A stretch of 64,000 nt of DNA, from assembly GCA_019634925.1 (NCBI GenBank), contig JAHCAL010000001.1, forward strand, positions 1 through 64,000, written 5' to 3'. Under the pieces are notes generated by a model, which searched no databases, had not been told where the DNA came from, and saw nothing but the letters and a program-made list of their open reading frames with translations. Below are positions 9,643 through 17,554 of the stretch, one piece after another. Position numbers and translations under genes: made by a program. Position 1 is the first letter of the stretch; each line of letters starts with the position of its first letter. This stretch comes from Pseudomonadales bacterium. Its GTDB lineage: Bacteria > Pseudomonadota > Gammaproteobacteria > Pseudomonadales > Azotimanducaceae.

Positions 9643-10023
9643 ATGGGCTGGTATTTCTCGCGGCAAACCCGCGACCAACTGATCCGCGAACTGATCGAAC
9701 CGCAGGAGGGCGAAAACGCTCGCTCGGAGGTCATCGCCCACGCCCTGCGCGGCAACGTGCTGTGGTCCGTGGCGCGCATCACCGCCAAGCAGGCGGGATT
9801 CATGAAGCTCGCTGCCGGCGATTCCATCAACGTCATCCGTTGCGACCTGCTGCAAGGCTCGGGCGGCGAATGGGGCCACAAGCCCCTGGATGAATCCATG
9901 CACCCCTACTACTACTCGTGCCCGTTGCGCTATCTCGACATGGCGCCGGTGCAATCCCCCGAGTGGCGGGAAGGTGTGCTCGCTCATCACGCACGTCGGC
10001 GCATGCCGGCGTCAGTGGCCTGA
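9643..10023 (+). CDS. ICE-conserved hypothetical protein, 126 aa
   Basis: Small soluble protein beginning MGWYFSRQTRDQLIRELIEP, with HPYYYSCPLRYLDMAPVQSPEWREGVLAHH near the C-terminus. It resembles a family of plasmid/ICE proteins of unknown function (possibly DUF6927; from memory, unsure). The C-terminal PLRYLDMAPV...EWRE stretch suggests a small alpha/beta fold, but no catalytic motif is recognised. AGGAG at 9631-9635 decides the start. The next gene begins 16 bp downstream, so the two are probably co-transcribed. Confidence 0.75.
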   Translation: MGWYFSRQTRDQLIRELIEPQEGENARSEVIAHALRGNVLWSVARITAKQAGFMKLAAGDSINVIRCDLLQGSGGEWGHKPLDESMHPYYYSCPLRYLDMAPVQSPEWREGVLAHHARRRMPASVA

Positions 10024-10039
10024 GCACGGGAGGTACGTC

Positions 10040-10300
10040 ATGGACCCGATCCTGGCCTCTCTCCCGGCGTCGTTGCTGCGCCTCGTCGAAGATCAGTTGT
10101 CCAACAACGAAGTTTCCTCCGACGAGGAACTGCTCGATCACTTCATCAGCGACGGTCTCACCGAGGAACAGGCACGGCAGGCGTTGACCTACCGCGACCA
10201 GTACCTCGCCAACCTCTACCTGGACGGTTTCACACCGATCCTCAAAGGGAGCGAAGCGCTTCGCTTCAACCCCTACAGCCGGCAATTCGAGCCGGACTGA
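10040..10300 (+). CDS. small ICE hypothetical protein, 86 aa
   Basis: Acidic helical protein: MDPILASLPASLLRLVEDQL, then NEVSSDEELLDHFISDGLTEEQARQALTYRDQYLANLYLDGF. The start is placed at the ATG preceded by GGGAGG (10028-10033), giving a 16-bp gap from the upstream gene. No domain is recognised. A GC-rich inverted repeat and a terminator-like hairpin follow. Confidence 0.68.
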   Translation: MDPILASLPASLLRLVEDQLSNNEVSSDEELLDHFISDGLTEEQARQALTYRDQYLANLYLDGFTPILKGSEALRFNPYSRQFEPD

Positions 10301-10351
10301 ACCGCAGGCCCGTGCTTCACGGGGCTGCATTCCTCTTTACCTGACCCACCC

Positions 10352-10377
10352 AGGCCCTGCCCCGCAGGGCCTTTCTT
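10352..10377 (+). terminator. intrinsic terminator
   Basis: Perfect 9-bp stem AGGCCCTGC / GCAGGGCCT with a CCC loop followed by TTCTTTG. Confidence 0.7.
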
Positions 10378-10452
10378 TGTCCCATGCAATCGCACGCATC
10401 CGGCTTTTGGCCTCTCGATGCCGATTGCTCCAATCCTCAGAAGGAGATAGTC

Positions 10453-11280
10453 ATGAAACTCGCATCCCGCTTTTCTTATCGTTCTCCGGTGCTGCGTTCG
10501 GATCATCCGTTGTCGGATGATCAGATCCGCACCGTCGCTCCATCCATCTTCGCGGAGACCCCGCACGAAAGCCGTTCCCAGCGCTACAGCTACATCCCGA
10601 CCGCGGCCGTGTTGACAGAGTTGCGCAAAGAGGGTTTCCAACCGTTCATGGTGTGCCAGACACGTGTGCGCCACGAGGATCGGCGTGATTACACCAAGCA
10701 CATGCTGCGGCTCCGTCATGCGAGCCAGATCAATGGCACCGAGGCAAGCGAGATCATCTTGCTCAATTCGCACGACGGCACCAGCAGCTATCAGATGCTG
10801 GCGGGCATGTTCCGCTTCGTCTGCCAGAACGGTCTGGTGTGCGGCGACACCTTCGCCGACGTCCGCGTTCCTCACAAGGGCAACGTCACCGATCACGTCA
10901 TCGAGGGCGCCTACGAAGTCTTGCAGGGTTTCGAGCAAGTGCAACACTCGCGCGATGCCATGGGTGCCATCACACTCGACGACGGTGAGGCCGAGGTCTT
11001 CGCCAGATCGGCGTTGACCCTCAAGTACGACGATCCCGGCAAGACCTTGCCGATCACGGAGAGTCAGGTTCTGCGGCCACGTCGTTTCGACGACAACCGT
11101 TCGGACCTGTGGTCCACCTTCAATCGAGTTCAGGAGAACCTCGTCAAAGGCGGCCTGACCGGCCGCACCGCAAACGGGCGCCAGCAACGCACGCGGCCCG
11201 TTCAAGGCATTGACCAGAACGTCCGGCTGAACCGGGCGCTATGGCTGCTGGCGGAAGGTCTGCGTCAGTTGAAAGCCTGA
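10453..11280 (+). CDS. DUF932-family protein
   Basis: A 275-residue protein of the DUF932 family found on phages, plasmids and ICEs. Diagnostic stretches are MLRLRHASQINGTEASEIILLNSHDGTSSYQMLAGMFRFVCQNGLVCGD, then VRVPHKGNVTDHVIEGAYEV, and a C-terminal WSTFNRVQENLVKGGL segment. The biochemical role is unknown. The start is the ATG with AAGGAG at 10440-10445; an upstream ATG at 10384 would read through the terminator region and is rejected. A strong terminator follows directly. Confidence 0.88.
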   Translation: MKLASRFSYRSPVLRSDHPLSDDQIRTVAPSIFAETPHESRSQRYSYIPTAAVLTELRKEGFQPFMVCQTRVRHEDRRDYTKHMLRLRHASQINGTEASEIILLNSHDGTSSYQMLAGMFRFVCQNGLVCGDTFADVRVPHKGNVTDHVIEGAYEVLQGFEQVQHSRDAMGAITLDDGEAEVFARSALTLKYDDPGKTLPITESQVLRPRRFDDNRSDLWSTFNRVQENLVKGGLTGRTANGRQQRTRPVQGIDQNVRLNRALWLLAEGLRQLKA

Positions 11281-11286
11281 CCCTCA

Positions 11287-11325
11287 AGCGGATCATGCCC
11301 ATGACGGCATGGTCCGCTTTTTTTG
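11287..11325 (+). terminator. strong intrinsic terminator
   Basis: Long stem AGCGGA-CATGCC / GGCATG-TCCGCT with one internal mismatch, followed by an unbroken run of seven T residues, six bases after the DUF932 stop codon. Confidence 0.9.
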
Positions 11326-11425
11326 TTCGGCAGACACCCCCTTCGGAGCCCCCTTTGCAAACAGGGTGGCGTCGCGTGACGGTTTTTCGCTCCCGCTCAC
11401 CGGCCTGTTGAAGCAGGCTACTTCC

Positions 11426-11533
11426 CATGTCCGTCGGCGTTGCCGACAACATGCCCAGGTAGCCAAGACCTTCAAGGCTACGGTGCGTTGCGACGCACTG
11501 GTTGTTCTCTTTGCCAAGACGCTCACGGGCGTT
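11426..11533 (+). ncRNA. radC-motif-like structured leader RNA, copy 3
   Basis: The most diverged copy. Stems: CATGT 11426-11430 with ACATG 11449-11453 enclosing GTCGGC/GCCGAC, which replaces the CGCTGA/TCAGCG pair of copies 1 and 2; GTAGCC 11459-11464 with GGCTAC 11476-11481; GTGCGT 11483-11488 with ACGCAC 11493-11498, replacing CGCGGT/ACCGCG; GACGC 11518-11522 with GCGTT 11529-11533. A hairpin with outer arms GGGCAG/CTGCC lies between it and the start codon. The gap 11281-11605 holds only the terminator and this leader. Confidence 0.7.
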
Positions 11534-11605
11534 CCCTTCCATCCCCTTGGGGCAGTGACTGCCCTCGCGGGTGGTGCTGCCTCTGTTTTCTTCGAGGACA
11601 TCACC

Positions 11606-12256
11606 ATGCCTGCATCTACATCATCACCCAATGTGCTCTACCGCATCGACGAATGCCCCGACCTCATGGCCGACGGCTGCATCGGCGACGAGCACGGCAA
11701 CCTCGTCTTCCTGTCCGTCTGGGCGCGCGATACCGCCGTCCAGGAGTTCCTTGCCCGTCTGACCCTCGGTCGGTCCGAGCAGGGACTGGACCAGTTCCAT
11801 CTCGTCACCGATCAGGCGTCGATCCCGGTCTTCGTCGGCAATCCCGACAACCTGGAGAAACGCACCACGCGCGCCTTCCGGCGCACGCTGTTCGGCTCGA
11901 TGTCTCATCTGTGGTTGTTCGACAAGCGCTGCGTGAAGCCCGACAAGGCCAACGCCAGCGCACTGGCGCTACTGCCCAGGACAGTGACCGACCACACCGA
12001 ACGCCTATGGGCGCTGGTGCGGGAGACCTGCCCCCTGCCGTTGCTCGATCACTGGCGCGATGCCGTGCTGGAGCTGCTGCAATCACGGGACATGCTGACG
12101 CGCCTTCCGTTCGCTCTCGGGCCGCTGGAAGGCCATCGGCTGGCCCTGGACGTTCCGGCGCTGACCACTGCGCTGGGAGAACTGATCCGCAACGGAACCC
12201 TTGGTGTTTCGCAGCACGAGCTGGCCTCGGGCAAACCGCTGCGGCGGGTGGCCTGA
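11606..12256 (+). CDS. ICE-conserved hypothetical protein, 216 aa
   Basis: Soluble protein starting MPASTSSPNVLYRIDECPDLMADG, with FLVTD-like beta strands and a mid-segment KRTTRAFRRTLFGSMSHLWLFDKRCVKPDKANASALALLPRTVTDHTERLWALVRETCPLPLLDHW. No family name or catalytic motif is recognised. The start is the ATG with GAGGA at 11593-11597; frames extended upstream run through the structured leader. It is the third gene carried behind a radC-type RNA and is followed, after a hairpin, by the methyltransferase. The function is unknown. Confidence 0.78.
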   Translation: MPASTSSPNVLYRIDECPDLMADGCIGDEHGNLVFLSVWARDTAVQEFLARLTLGRSEQGLDQFHLVTDQASIPVFVGNPDNLEKRTTRAFRRTLFGSMSHLWLFDKRCVKPDKANASALALLPRTVTDHTERLWALVRETCPLPLLDHWRDAVLELLQSRDMLTRLPFALGPLEGHRLALDVPALTTALGELIRNGTLGVSQHELASGKPLRRVA

Positions 12257-12267
12257 CGCTCACCACA

Positions 12268-12292
12268 CGGGCATGTGCGTCGCGCGTGCCCG
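12268..12292 (+). promoter_or_regulatory. leader hairpin before the methyltransferase gene
   Basis: CGGGCA 12268-12273 pairs with TGCCCG 12287-12292 around a GCG/CGC inner stem; CTTTC follows, and AGGAG of the next gene lies about 20 bases on. It has the same layout as the other leaders in this module. Confidence 0.5.
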
Positions 12293-12323
12293 CTTTCATC
12301 CCACTTCTTCACAGGAGATTCTC

Positions 12324-13433
12324 ATGGCTCTCATGTTTCCGCGCCTTGCGCGCAACTTCATCAAGAACGGCTACTTCCCGACGGACGAACCCACGTTGGA
12401 AAGAGCCCTGACCGCGCTGGCACCCTCATCCGGCGCCATGTGCATCCTCGATCCCTGCGCCGGCGAAGGCGTGGCGATCGCCGAAGCCGCTCATGCCCTC
12501 GGGCGCGAGCAGGTTCGGGCCTATGCCGTCGAATACGACGCGGAGCGCGGCACCCATGCGCGCAGACTCGTCGATCGTTGTCTGCACGGCGACCTGATGG
12601 ACACGCTGATTTCCCGGCAATCCTTCGGACTGCTGTGGCTCAACCCGCCCTATGGCGACCTGACGCGGGGTGTCGATGGCAACATCGGCTACCAGGGTCA
12701 GGGCCGCGCACGGCTGGAAAAGCTGTTCTATCAACGCAGCCTGCCGCTGTTGCAGTACGACGGCGTGCTGGTGCTCATCATCCCGGCCTATGTACTCGAT
12801 GCCGAGTTCGTCGGCTGGCTGACCCGCCACTTCGCCGACCTGCGCATCTACCGTGCGGTGGACGTGCAGTTCAAGCAGGTGGTGATCTTCGGCCGGCGCG
12901 TGCGTCAGCGCGAGCAGGTGCCGGACGACGCCAAGACGGCGCGCAGCCTGTTGCTGCAAGTCGGGCAAGGCGACATCGAAGCCGAGGAATTGCCCTGCGA
13001 ATGGCCGTTCCAGCCTTACACGGTTCCGGCGTCTCCCGCCGAACCGGAGCACTTCTATCGCGTCACGCTCGAACCCGAGCAGTTCGCCGACGAGGTACAG
13101 CGCCTGCAAGGGCTGTGGCCGTCAATCGACACGCACCTGGGCGCCGCGCAGCAATTGCCACGGCCCCCGGCGCGCGCCCTGTCGCACTGGCATCTCGCCC
13201 TGGCTCTGGCCGCAGGCGCGGTTTCAGGCGTCGTGCAATCGAAGAACAGCCGCACGCTCGTCGTCAAAGGTGATACCCACAAGGAGAAGTCTCACCAGAC
13301 GGAATACACCGAGCGTGACGATGGCTCCGTGGCCGAGACGCGCATCCTCACCGACAGGTTCGTGCCTGTCATCAGGGCGTGGGACATGACCCTTGGCTCC
13401 CCCACATGGGGCCAGGTACTGACCATTCGCTGA
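12324..13433 (+). CDS. class I SAM-dependent DNA methyltransferase (adenine-N6 type)
   Basis: A 369-residue protein with a class I methyltransferase fold. SAM-binding motif I is LDPCAGEG (about residues 42-49), the acidic motif II lies in AYAVEYD, and the catalytic NPPYGD motif (about 107-112) is typical of N6-adenine or N4-cytosine amino methyltransferases. A C-terminal 150-residue extension has no recognised domain. It resembles the DUF6094-type methyltransferases of conjugative elements. Likely roles are self-methylation against host restriction or part of a DNA-processing pair with the SNF2 helicase 500 bp downstream. Substrate and sequence specificity are unknown. Confidence 0.85.
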   Translation: MALMFPRLARNFIKNGYFPTDEPTLERALTALAPSSGAMCILDPCAGEGVAIAEAAHALGREQVRAYAVEYDAERGTHARRLVDRCLHGDLMDTLISRQSFGLLWLNPPYGDLTRGVDGNIGYQGQGRARLEKLFYQRSLPLLQYDGVLVLIIPAYVLDAEFVGWLTRHFADLRIYRAVDVQFKQVVIFGRRVRQREQVPDDAKTARSLLLQVGQGDIEAEELPCEWPFQPYTVPASPAEPEHFYRVTLEPEQFADEVQRLQGLWPSIDTHLGAAQQLPRPPARALSHWHLALALAAGAVSGVVQSKNSRTLVVKGDTHKEKSHQTEYTERDDGSVAETRILTDRFVPVIRAWDMTLGSPTWGQVLTIR

Positions 13434-13445
13434 TCGTTGTTCCCT

Positions 13446-13464
13446 GACGGTTCGCCGTCGTTTT
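13446..13464 (+). terminator. small hairpin terminator
   Basis: GACGG / CCGTC closing a TTCG tetraloop, followed by GTTTTC, 12 bp after the methyltransferase stop codon. Confidence 0.65.
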
Positions 13465-13476
13465 CATCCACCCACC

Positions 13477-13516
13477 GGGGTCACGTCGCCCCTGTGGGGT
13501 GCCGTGGCCCCTTTTT
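13477..13516 (+). promoter_or_regulatory. leader hairpin with U-tract before the 98-aa gene
   Basis: Nested stems GGGG 13477-13480 with CCCC 13508-13511, CACG 13482-13485 with CGTG 13503-13506, CCCC 13489-13492 with GGGG 13496-13499, then TTTTT. The start codon follows at 13534. Because a separate terminator already closes the upstream gene, this second hairpin is better explained as an attenuator-like element. Confidence 0.58.
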
Positions 13517-13533
13517 CTTGAGAGGTAATCACC

Positions 13534-13830
13534 ATGGCACTTGCAATGCTGTCTCAACCGCGCTTCCAGGCTGGTCACGTGGTCATGACTATGGGCGTGA
13601 ACGATCTGGTCCAACGGGGTGCGTTCAATCCCGGCCCCTATCTACGGCGCCATCTCAGTGGCGACTGGGGCGATCTCTGCGACGACGACCGGCATCAAAA
13701 CGATGCCGCGTTGAAGTCCGGTGAGGATCGGCTGTTCTCGTCCTACCGGGTCACCAACGACCTGAAGCTCTGGATCATCACCGAATGGGATCGCAGCGTG
13801 ACCACGCTGCTGTTGCCTGAAGAGTATTGA
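13534..13830 (+). CDS. small conserved accessory protein, 98 aa
   Basis: Soluble protein MALAMLSQPRFQAGHVVMTMGVNDLVQRGAFNPGPYLRRHLSGDWGDLCDDDRHQNDAALKSGEDRLFSSYRVTNDLKLWIITEWDRSVTTLLLPEEY (quoted in part here only to show the motif blocks GVNDL, GDWGDL and LFSSYR...WIITEWDRS). These blocks are typical of a widespread plasmid/ICE family sometimes mislabelled as a type I restriction subunit. No catalytic residues are evident and the function is unknown. The gene sits between a methyltransferase and an SNF2 helicase, with its own leader hairpin and a following CGCGACG/CGTCGCG hairpin. Confidence 0.78.
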   Translation: MALAMLSQPRFQAGHVVMTMGVNDLVQRGAFNPGPYLRRHLSGDWGDLCDDDRHQNDAALKSGEDRLFSSYRVTNDLKLWIITEWDRSVTTLLLPEEY

Positions 13831-13876
13831 TCCGCTTTTCCCGCGACGTTCGACCGTCGCGATTCTTCCCAACCCT

Positions 13877-13921
13877 GGGGCATGTCACCGCCCCATCGGG
13901 GGAGGTGCATGCCCCGCTTTT
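13877..13921 (+). promoter_or_regulatory. leader hairpin before the SNF2 helicase gene
   Basis: GGGGCATG 13877-13884 pairs perfectly with CATGCCCC 13908-13915; inner stems CACC/GGTG and CCCC/GGGG; GCTTTTC follows. GGAG and the start codon come within 20 bases. Same architecture as the hairpins at 9588 and 13477. Confidence 0.6.
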
Positions 13922-13934
13922 CTGGAGCATCACC

Positions 13935-16202
13935 ATGTCCCTCGATCTCGAAACCATTCCCGATGCCGCGCAGGGCGACCTGCTGGAAGCGGCCAATTCC
14001 CCACTCACGATCAGCTTGCAGGATTTCGTCACCGAGTTCGGCGACGAGCTGCTCGATTCTCTCAACCGCGCCAACCCGCCCGTCTACGCCGGGCAGGCAC
14101 GGGCGCATCGCCAGACCATCCTGGCCGGCCTGAAGCGGAAGTTGTTTCCCGCCCAGGCCGAAGTCGTCCATGCCGTCACCGAGCTGCTGGTCGATCGTGG
14201 CGAACGCGCCGCGATCGTCAACGGCGAGATGGGCTGCGGCAAAACGACCGTCGGCATCGCCACGGCCGCCGTGCTCAACGCCGAAGGCTACCGCCGCACC
14301 CTGGTGCTCTCGCCACCCCACCTGGTCTACAAGTGGCGGCGCGAAATTCAGGAGACGGTGGCCGGTGCCAAGGTCTGGGTGCTCAACGGCCCGGACACAC
14401 TGGTCAAGCTGCTGAAACTGCGCGAGCAGTTGGGCGTGCCGCCCCAGGGTCAGGAGTTCTTCGTCCTCGGCCGTGTGCGCATGCGCATGGGCTTTCACTG
14501 GAAGCCGGTGTTCGTGCGCTGGCGTACCCGTCACGGCGACGTGGGGGCGTGCCCGCATTGCGGGAACGTCATCGCGGATCTCGACGGCGAGCCGATCAAC
14601 CCGGTGGAACTCGAAGCGGAGGAAACCCGCCGCAAGTGCGGACACTGCGCCTCGACGCTGTGGACGCTGATCCGTCCCCGGCGCCTGTCGGTCAACGACC
14701 AGTCCCACGCCGTGCTCAAGGCGCTCAAGCGTATTCCCACCATCGGCGAAGTCACGGCGCAGAAGCTGATGAAGAAGTTCGGCGAGTCGTTCCTGGCTTC
14801 GATGCTGGGCGACAACCTGTACGAGTTCATCAATCTCATGGACGACAACGGCGAGCTGGTGTTTTCCGACCGGCAGGCCCAGCGCATGGAACGTGCGATG
14901 GCCTCGATGGAGTTCGGCTTCGGCGAAGGTGGTTATCAGCCTTCGGAATACGTCAAACGCTACCTGCCGCAAGGCACGTTCGACCTGCTCATCGCCGACG
15001 AGGCGCACGAGTACAAGAACGCGGGTTCCGCCCAGGGGCAGGCGATGGGGGTTTTGGCCTCCAAGGCGCGCAAGACGCTGCTGCTGACCGGCACCTTGAT
15101 GGGCGGTTACGGCGACGACTTGTTCTACCTGCTGTTCCGCGCCCTGCCTGGGCGAATGATCGAAGACGGCTACCGGCCGAGCAAGCAAGGCAGTCTGACG
15201 CCGGCCGCGATGGCGTTCATGCGCGATCACGGCGTGCTCAAGGACATCTACTCCGAGAGCAACGGCTCGGCCCACAAGACCGCCAAGGGCAGCAAGATCA
15301 CGGTGCGAACCGTGAAGGCCCCCGGCTTCGGTCCCAAGGGCGTGCTGCGCTGCGTATTGCCGTTCACGGTCTTCCTCAAGTTGAAGGACATCGGTGGCAA
15401 CGTGCTGCCGCCCTACGACGAGGAGTTCCGCGAAGTGGCGATGGACGCGGAGCAGGCGCAGGCCTATGGACGCCTGGCGGGGCAACTGACCGCCGAGCTG
15501 AAGCAGGCGCTGGCGCGCCGCGACACGACGCTGCTGGGTGTGGTCCTCAACGTGCTGCTGGCCTGGCCGGACACGTGCTTTCGGTCCGAGACGGTCAAGC
15601 ATCCGCGCACCCGCAACCTGCTGGCGTTCACGCCGTCGCTGTTCACCGATCTGGAGGTCATGCCGAAGGAGCGGGAGCTGATCGATATCTGCCGCGAGGA
15701 AAAAGCGGCGGGACGCAAGGTGCTGGTCTACAGCGTCTATACCGGCACGCGCGACACCACATCGCGCTTGAAGGTGCTGCTGGAGCAGGAAGGCTTCAAG
15801 GTGGCGGTACTGCGCGCGAGCGTGGATGCCTCCCGCCGGGAAGACTGGATCGCCGAGCAGTTGGATCGCGGCATCGACGTGCTCATCACCAACCCCGAAC
15901 TGGTGAAAACCGGCCTGGATTTGTTGGAGTTCCCGACCATCGTGTTCATGCAGTCGGGCTACAACGTGTACTCGTTGCAGCAGGCCGCGCGCCGTTCCTG
16001 GCGCATCGGTCAGAAGCAGCCGGTCAGGGTGATCTATCTGGGCTACGCGGGCACTTCGCAGATGACTTGCCTGGGGCTGATGGCCAAGAAGATCACGGTG
16101 TCACAGAGCACGTCGGGAGACGTGCCGGAATCCGGGTTGGACGTTCTCAATCAGGACGGCGACTCGGTGGAAGTGGCACTGGCACGGCAGTTGGTGCATT
16201 GA
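13935..16202 (+). CDS. SNF2/superfamily 2 DEAH helicase-translocase
   Basis: A 755-residue ATPase. Walker A is NGEMGCGKTTV (about 96-106), DEAH box IADEAHEY (about 353-360), motif III-like LLTGTLMGG, and motif VI QQAARRSWRIGQKQPVRVI (about 680-698), which is the SNF2 signature. A four-cysteine zinc ribbon (CPHCG near 205, CGHC near 235) is inserted between motifs Ia and II. It is expected to translocate on double-stranded DNA. The partner methyltransferase and small protein lie just upstream. The start at 13935 follows GGAG; longer frames enter the leader hairpin. Defence, anti-defence and ICE maintenance are all possible roles. A terminator follows. Confidence 0.9.
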   Translation: MSLDLETIPDAAQGDLLEAANSPLTISLQDFVTEFGDELLDSLNRANPPVYAGQARAHRQTILAGLKRKLFPAQAEVVHAVTELLVDRGERAAIVNGEMGCGKTTVGIATAAVLNAEGYRRTLVLSPPHLVYKWRREIQETVAGAKVWVLNGPDTLVKLLKLREQLGVPPQGQEFFVLGRVRMRMGFHWKPVFVRWRTRHGDVGACPHCGNVIADLDGEPINPVELEAEETRRKCGHCASTLWTLIRPRRLSVNDQSHAVLKALKRIPTIGEVTAQKLMKKFGESFLASMLGDNLYEFINLMDDNGELVFSDRQAQRMERAMASMEFGFGEGGYQPSEYVKRYLPQGTFDLLIADEAHEYKNAGSAQGQAMGVLASKARKTLLLTGTLMGGYGDDLFYLLFRALPGRMIEDGYRPSKQGSLTPAAMAFMRDHGVLKDIYSESNGSAHKTAKGSKITVRTVKAPGFGPKGVLRCVLPFTVFLKLKDIGGNVLPPYDEEFREVAMDAEQAQAYGRLAGQLTAELKQALARRDTTLLGVVLNVLLAWPDTCFRSETVKHPRTRNLLAFTPSLFTDLEVMPKERELIDICREEKAAGRKVLVYSVYTGTRDTTSRLKVLLEQEGFKVAVLRASVDASRREDWIAEQLDRGIDVLITNPELVKTGLDLLEFPTIVFMQSGYNVYSLQQAARRSWRIGQKQPVRVIYLGYAGTSQMTCLGLMAKKITVSQSTSGDVPESGLDVLNQDGDSVEVALARQLVH

Positions 16203-16220
16203 GCATCGCTCAATCTTTGG

Positions 16221-16242
16221 CGGCCCCTTCGGGGGCCGTTTT
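16221..16242 (+). terminator. intrinsic terminator
   Basis: CGGCCCC / GGGGCCG closing a TTCG loop, followed by TTTTC, ends the accessory module before the transfer operon. Confidence 0.82.
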
Positions 16243-16382
16243 CTTTTCTGTCGGGCCGGTGCGTGATCGGCCCCGCGATACCTGGCAGCCGAAAAATCGG
16301 GCGGCCCGCAGTTCCCTTTGTTCGCTGATGCGACGGCCTTCCCCTGCGAAGGTGGCATCACGAAGCCCCTGGGAGCCGCCGC

Positions 16383-16889
16383 ATGCCATCCATTCGCCGC
16401 CCATACCCGGCCGGAAACGCCGCGCTTGCCGCCGGCCTGATCGCCGCCGCTCTGACCGCCGGATGCGCCACGTCATCCGTCGCGCCACCCGTCATCGAGC
16501 CGGAGCCTGAAGCACGCGCGCAACCCGTGCCGGACGGCTGGATTCCCATCGTCCGGTATGGCCGCTACACCCTGGTGGAACTGGTGCCGGAGGCCGCCCA
16601 GCAAGACCTGCTGCTGCAGGTCATCGACGTGTCGATGCCGGCAACCCTGCCCGCGACGGTCGGCGAGGCCCTGCGCTACGTGCTGCTGCGCTCCGGCTAC
16701 ACCTTTTGCGAAGCCGATCCCGACACCGCAGCACTCCACCATCTTCCCTTGCCGGCGGCGCACCTGCGGCTTGGGCCGCTGTTTCTGCGCGATGCCCTGC
16801 TGACGCTGGCAGGACCGGCCTGGGAGCTTCACGTCGATGACGTAGGGCGGCGGGTGTGCTTCACCCAGGAGCCGGAGCCACTGCCATGA
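16383..16889 (+). CDS. pilL: PilL-like lipoprotein of the PFGI-1 conjugative region
   Basis: A 168-residue exported protein. The signal peptide ends in a lipobox LTAGC (Cys about 28), followed by a PilL/PilN secretin-N-like domain (IPIVRYGRYTLVELVPEAAQQDLLLQVIDVSMPATLPATVGEALRYVLLRSGYTFCE). It is the TIGR03748-type PilL that opens the transfer block in this ICE class, probably part of the outer-membrane end of the conjugative apparatus. The start has GGGAG at 16369-16373. It overlaps the next gene by ATGA, beginning a long translationally coupled operon. Confidence 0.85.
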   Translation: MPSIRRPYPAGNAALAAGLIAAALTAGCATSSVAPPVIEPEPEARAQPVPDGWIPIVRYGRYTLVELVPEAAQQDLLLQVIDVSMPATLPATVGEALRYVLLRSGYTFCEADPDTAALHHLPLPAAHLRLGPLFLRDALLTLAGPAWELHVDDVGRRVCFTQEPEPLP

Positions 16890-17545
16890 CCCTGCCTCCC
16901 GACTTCCATCCGACATCCCGCACCCGCCTTCTGCAAGTCGCCGCAGCGACCTGGCTGCTGCTGGTCAGCGCGGCCGTCGTCGTCAATCACGTGTCCCTGT
17001 CCCGCCTGGCCGAGGATGTGCGAACCAGCGCGCCGGCCATCGACGTCGCGATGCTCGATGGCCGCCTCACCGAACTGGAACTGTGGACGGACAGCGCCGG
17101 GCACCAGCCGGAACCGCTGACCCAGGCCAGCCTCGACACGGTTCGCCAGTCGCTGGAGGAACGGCTCGCCCGGCTCGAACAAATGGACGCCGAACCGCCT
17201 GCCACGACCGACATCGCGCACCTGCAAAGCCGCCTGGATCAGCTCGAAGCGCGCTTGAAGGAAATCCGCCAGCCGCCGCCACCCGCTGCCGCGCCGGCAC
17301 GTCGTCCGCCCCCGACCGGGGCCGCACGGCCCGCAACCGTCGAACCACCATTCCGGCTGCTGGACATCGAACTGCGTGCCGGCGAGCGCTTCCTGTCCAT
17401 CGCGCCCACCGATTCCCGCTCGCTCGCGGCGGTCCGCGTGCTGCGTCTCGGTGAGACCGAAAGCGGCTGGCGGCTCGAATCCCTCGAAGGGCGGACCGCG
17501 ACCTTTCTGTTCAACGGCCAGGCGCGGCGTTTGAGCGTGCCGTAG
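16886..17545 (+). CDS. inner-membrane protein with coiled coil, conjugative region
   Basis: A 219-residue protein with one N-terminal membrane helix (LLQVAAATWLLLVSAAVVVNHV), a coiled-coil periplasmic segment (about 35-130, rich in Glu/Leu/Arg heptads), a Pro/Ala linker, and a C-terminal beta domain (LLDIELRAGERFLSIAP...RLSVP). The start is the ATG overlapping the PilL stop; a longer frame from 16856 is not needed. Position between PilL and PFL_4693 is usual in this ICE class. Reminiscent of PilO/PilP-like envelope-spanning proteins, but this is a guess. Confidence 0.72.
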   Translation: MTLPPDFHPTSRTRLLQVAAATWLLLVSAAVVVNHVSLSRLAEDVRTSAPAIDVAMLDGRLTELELWTDSAGHQPEPLTQASLDTVRQSLEERLARLEQMDAEPPATTDIAHLQSRLDQLEARLKEIRQPPPPAAAPARRPPPTGAARPATVEPPFRLLDIELRAGERFLSIAPTDSRSLAAVRVLRLGETESGWRLESLEGRTATFLFNGQARRLSVP

Positions 17546-17554
17546 GAGGTCTTC

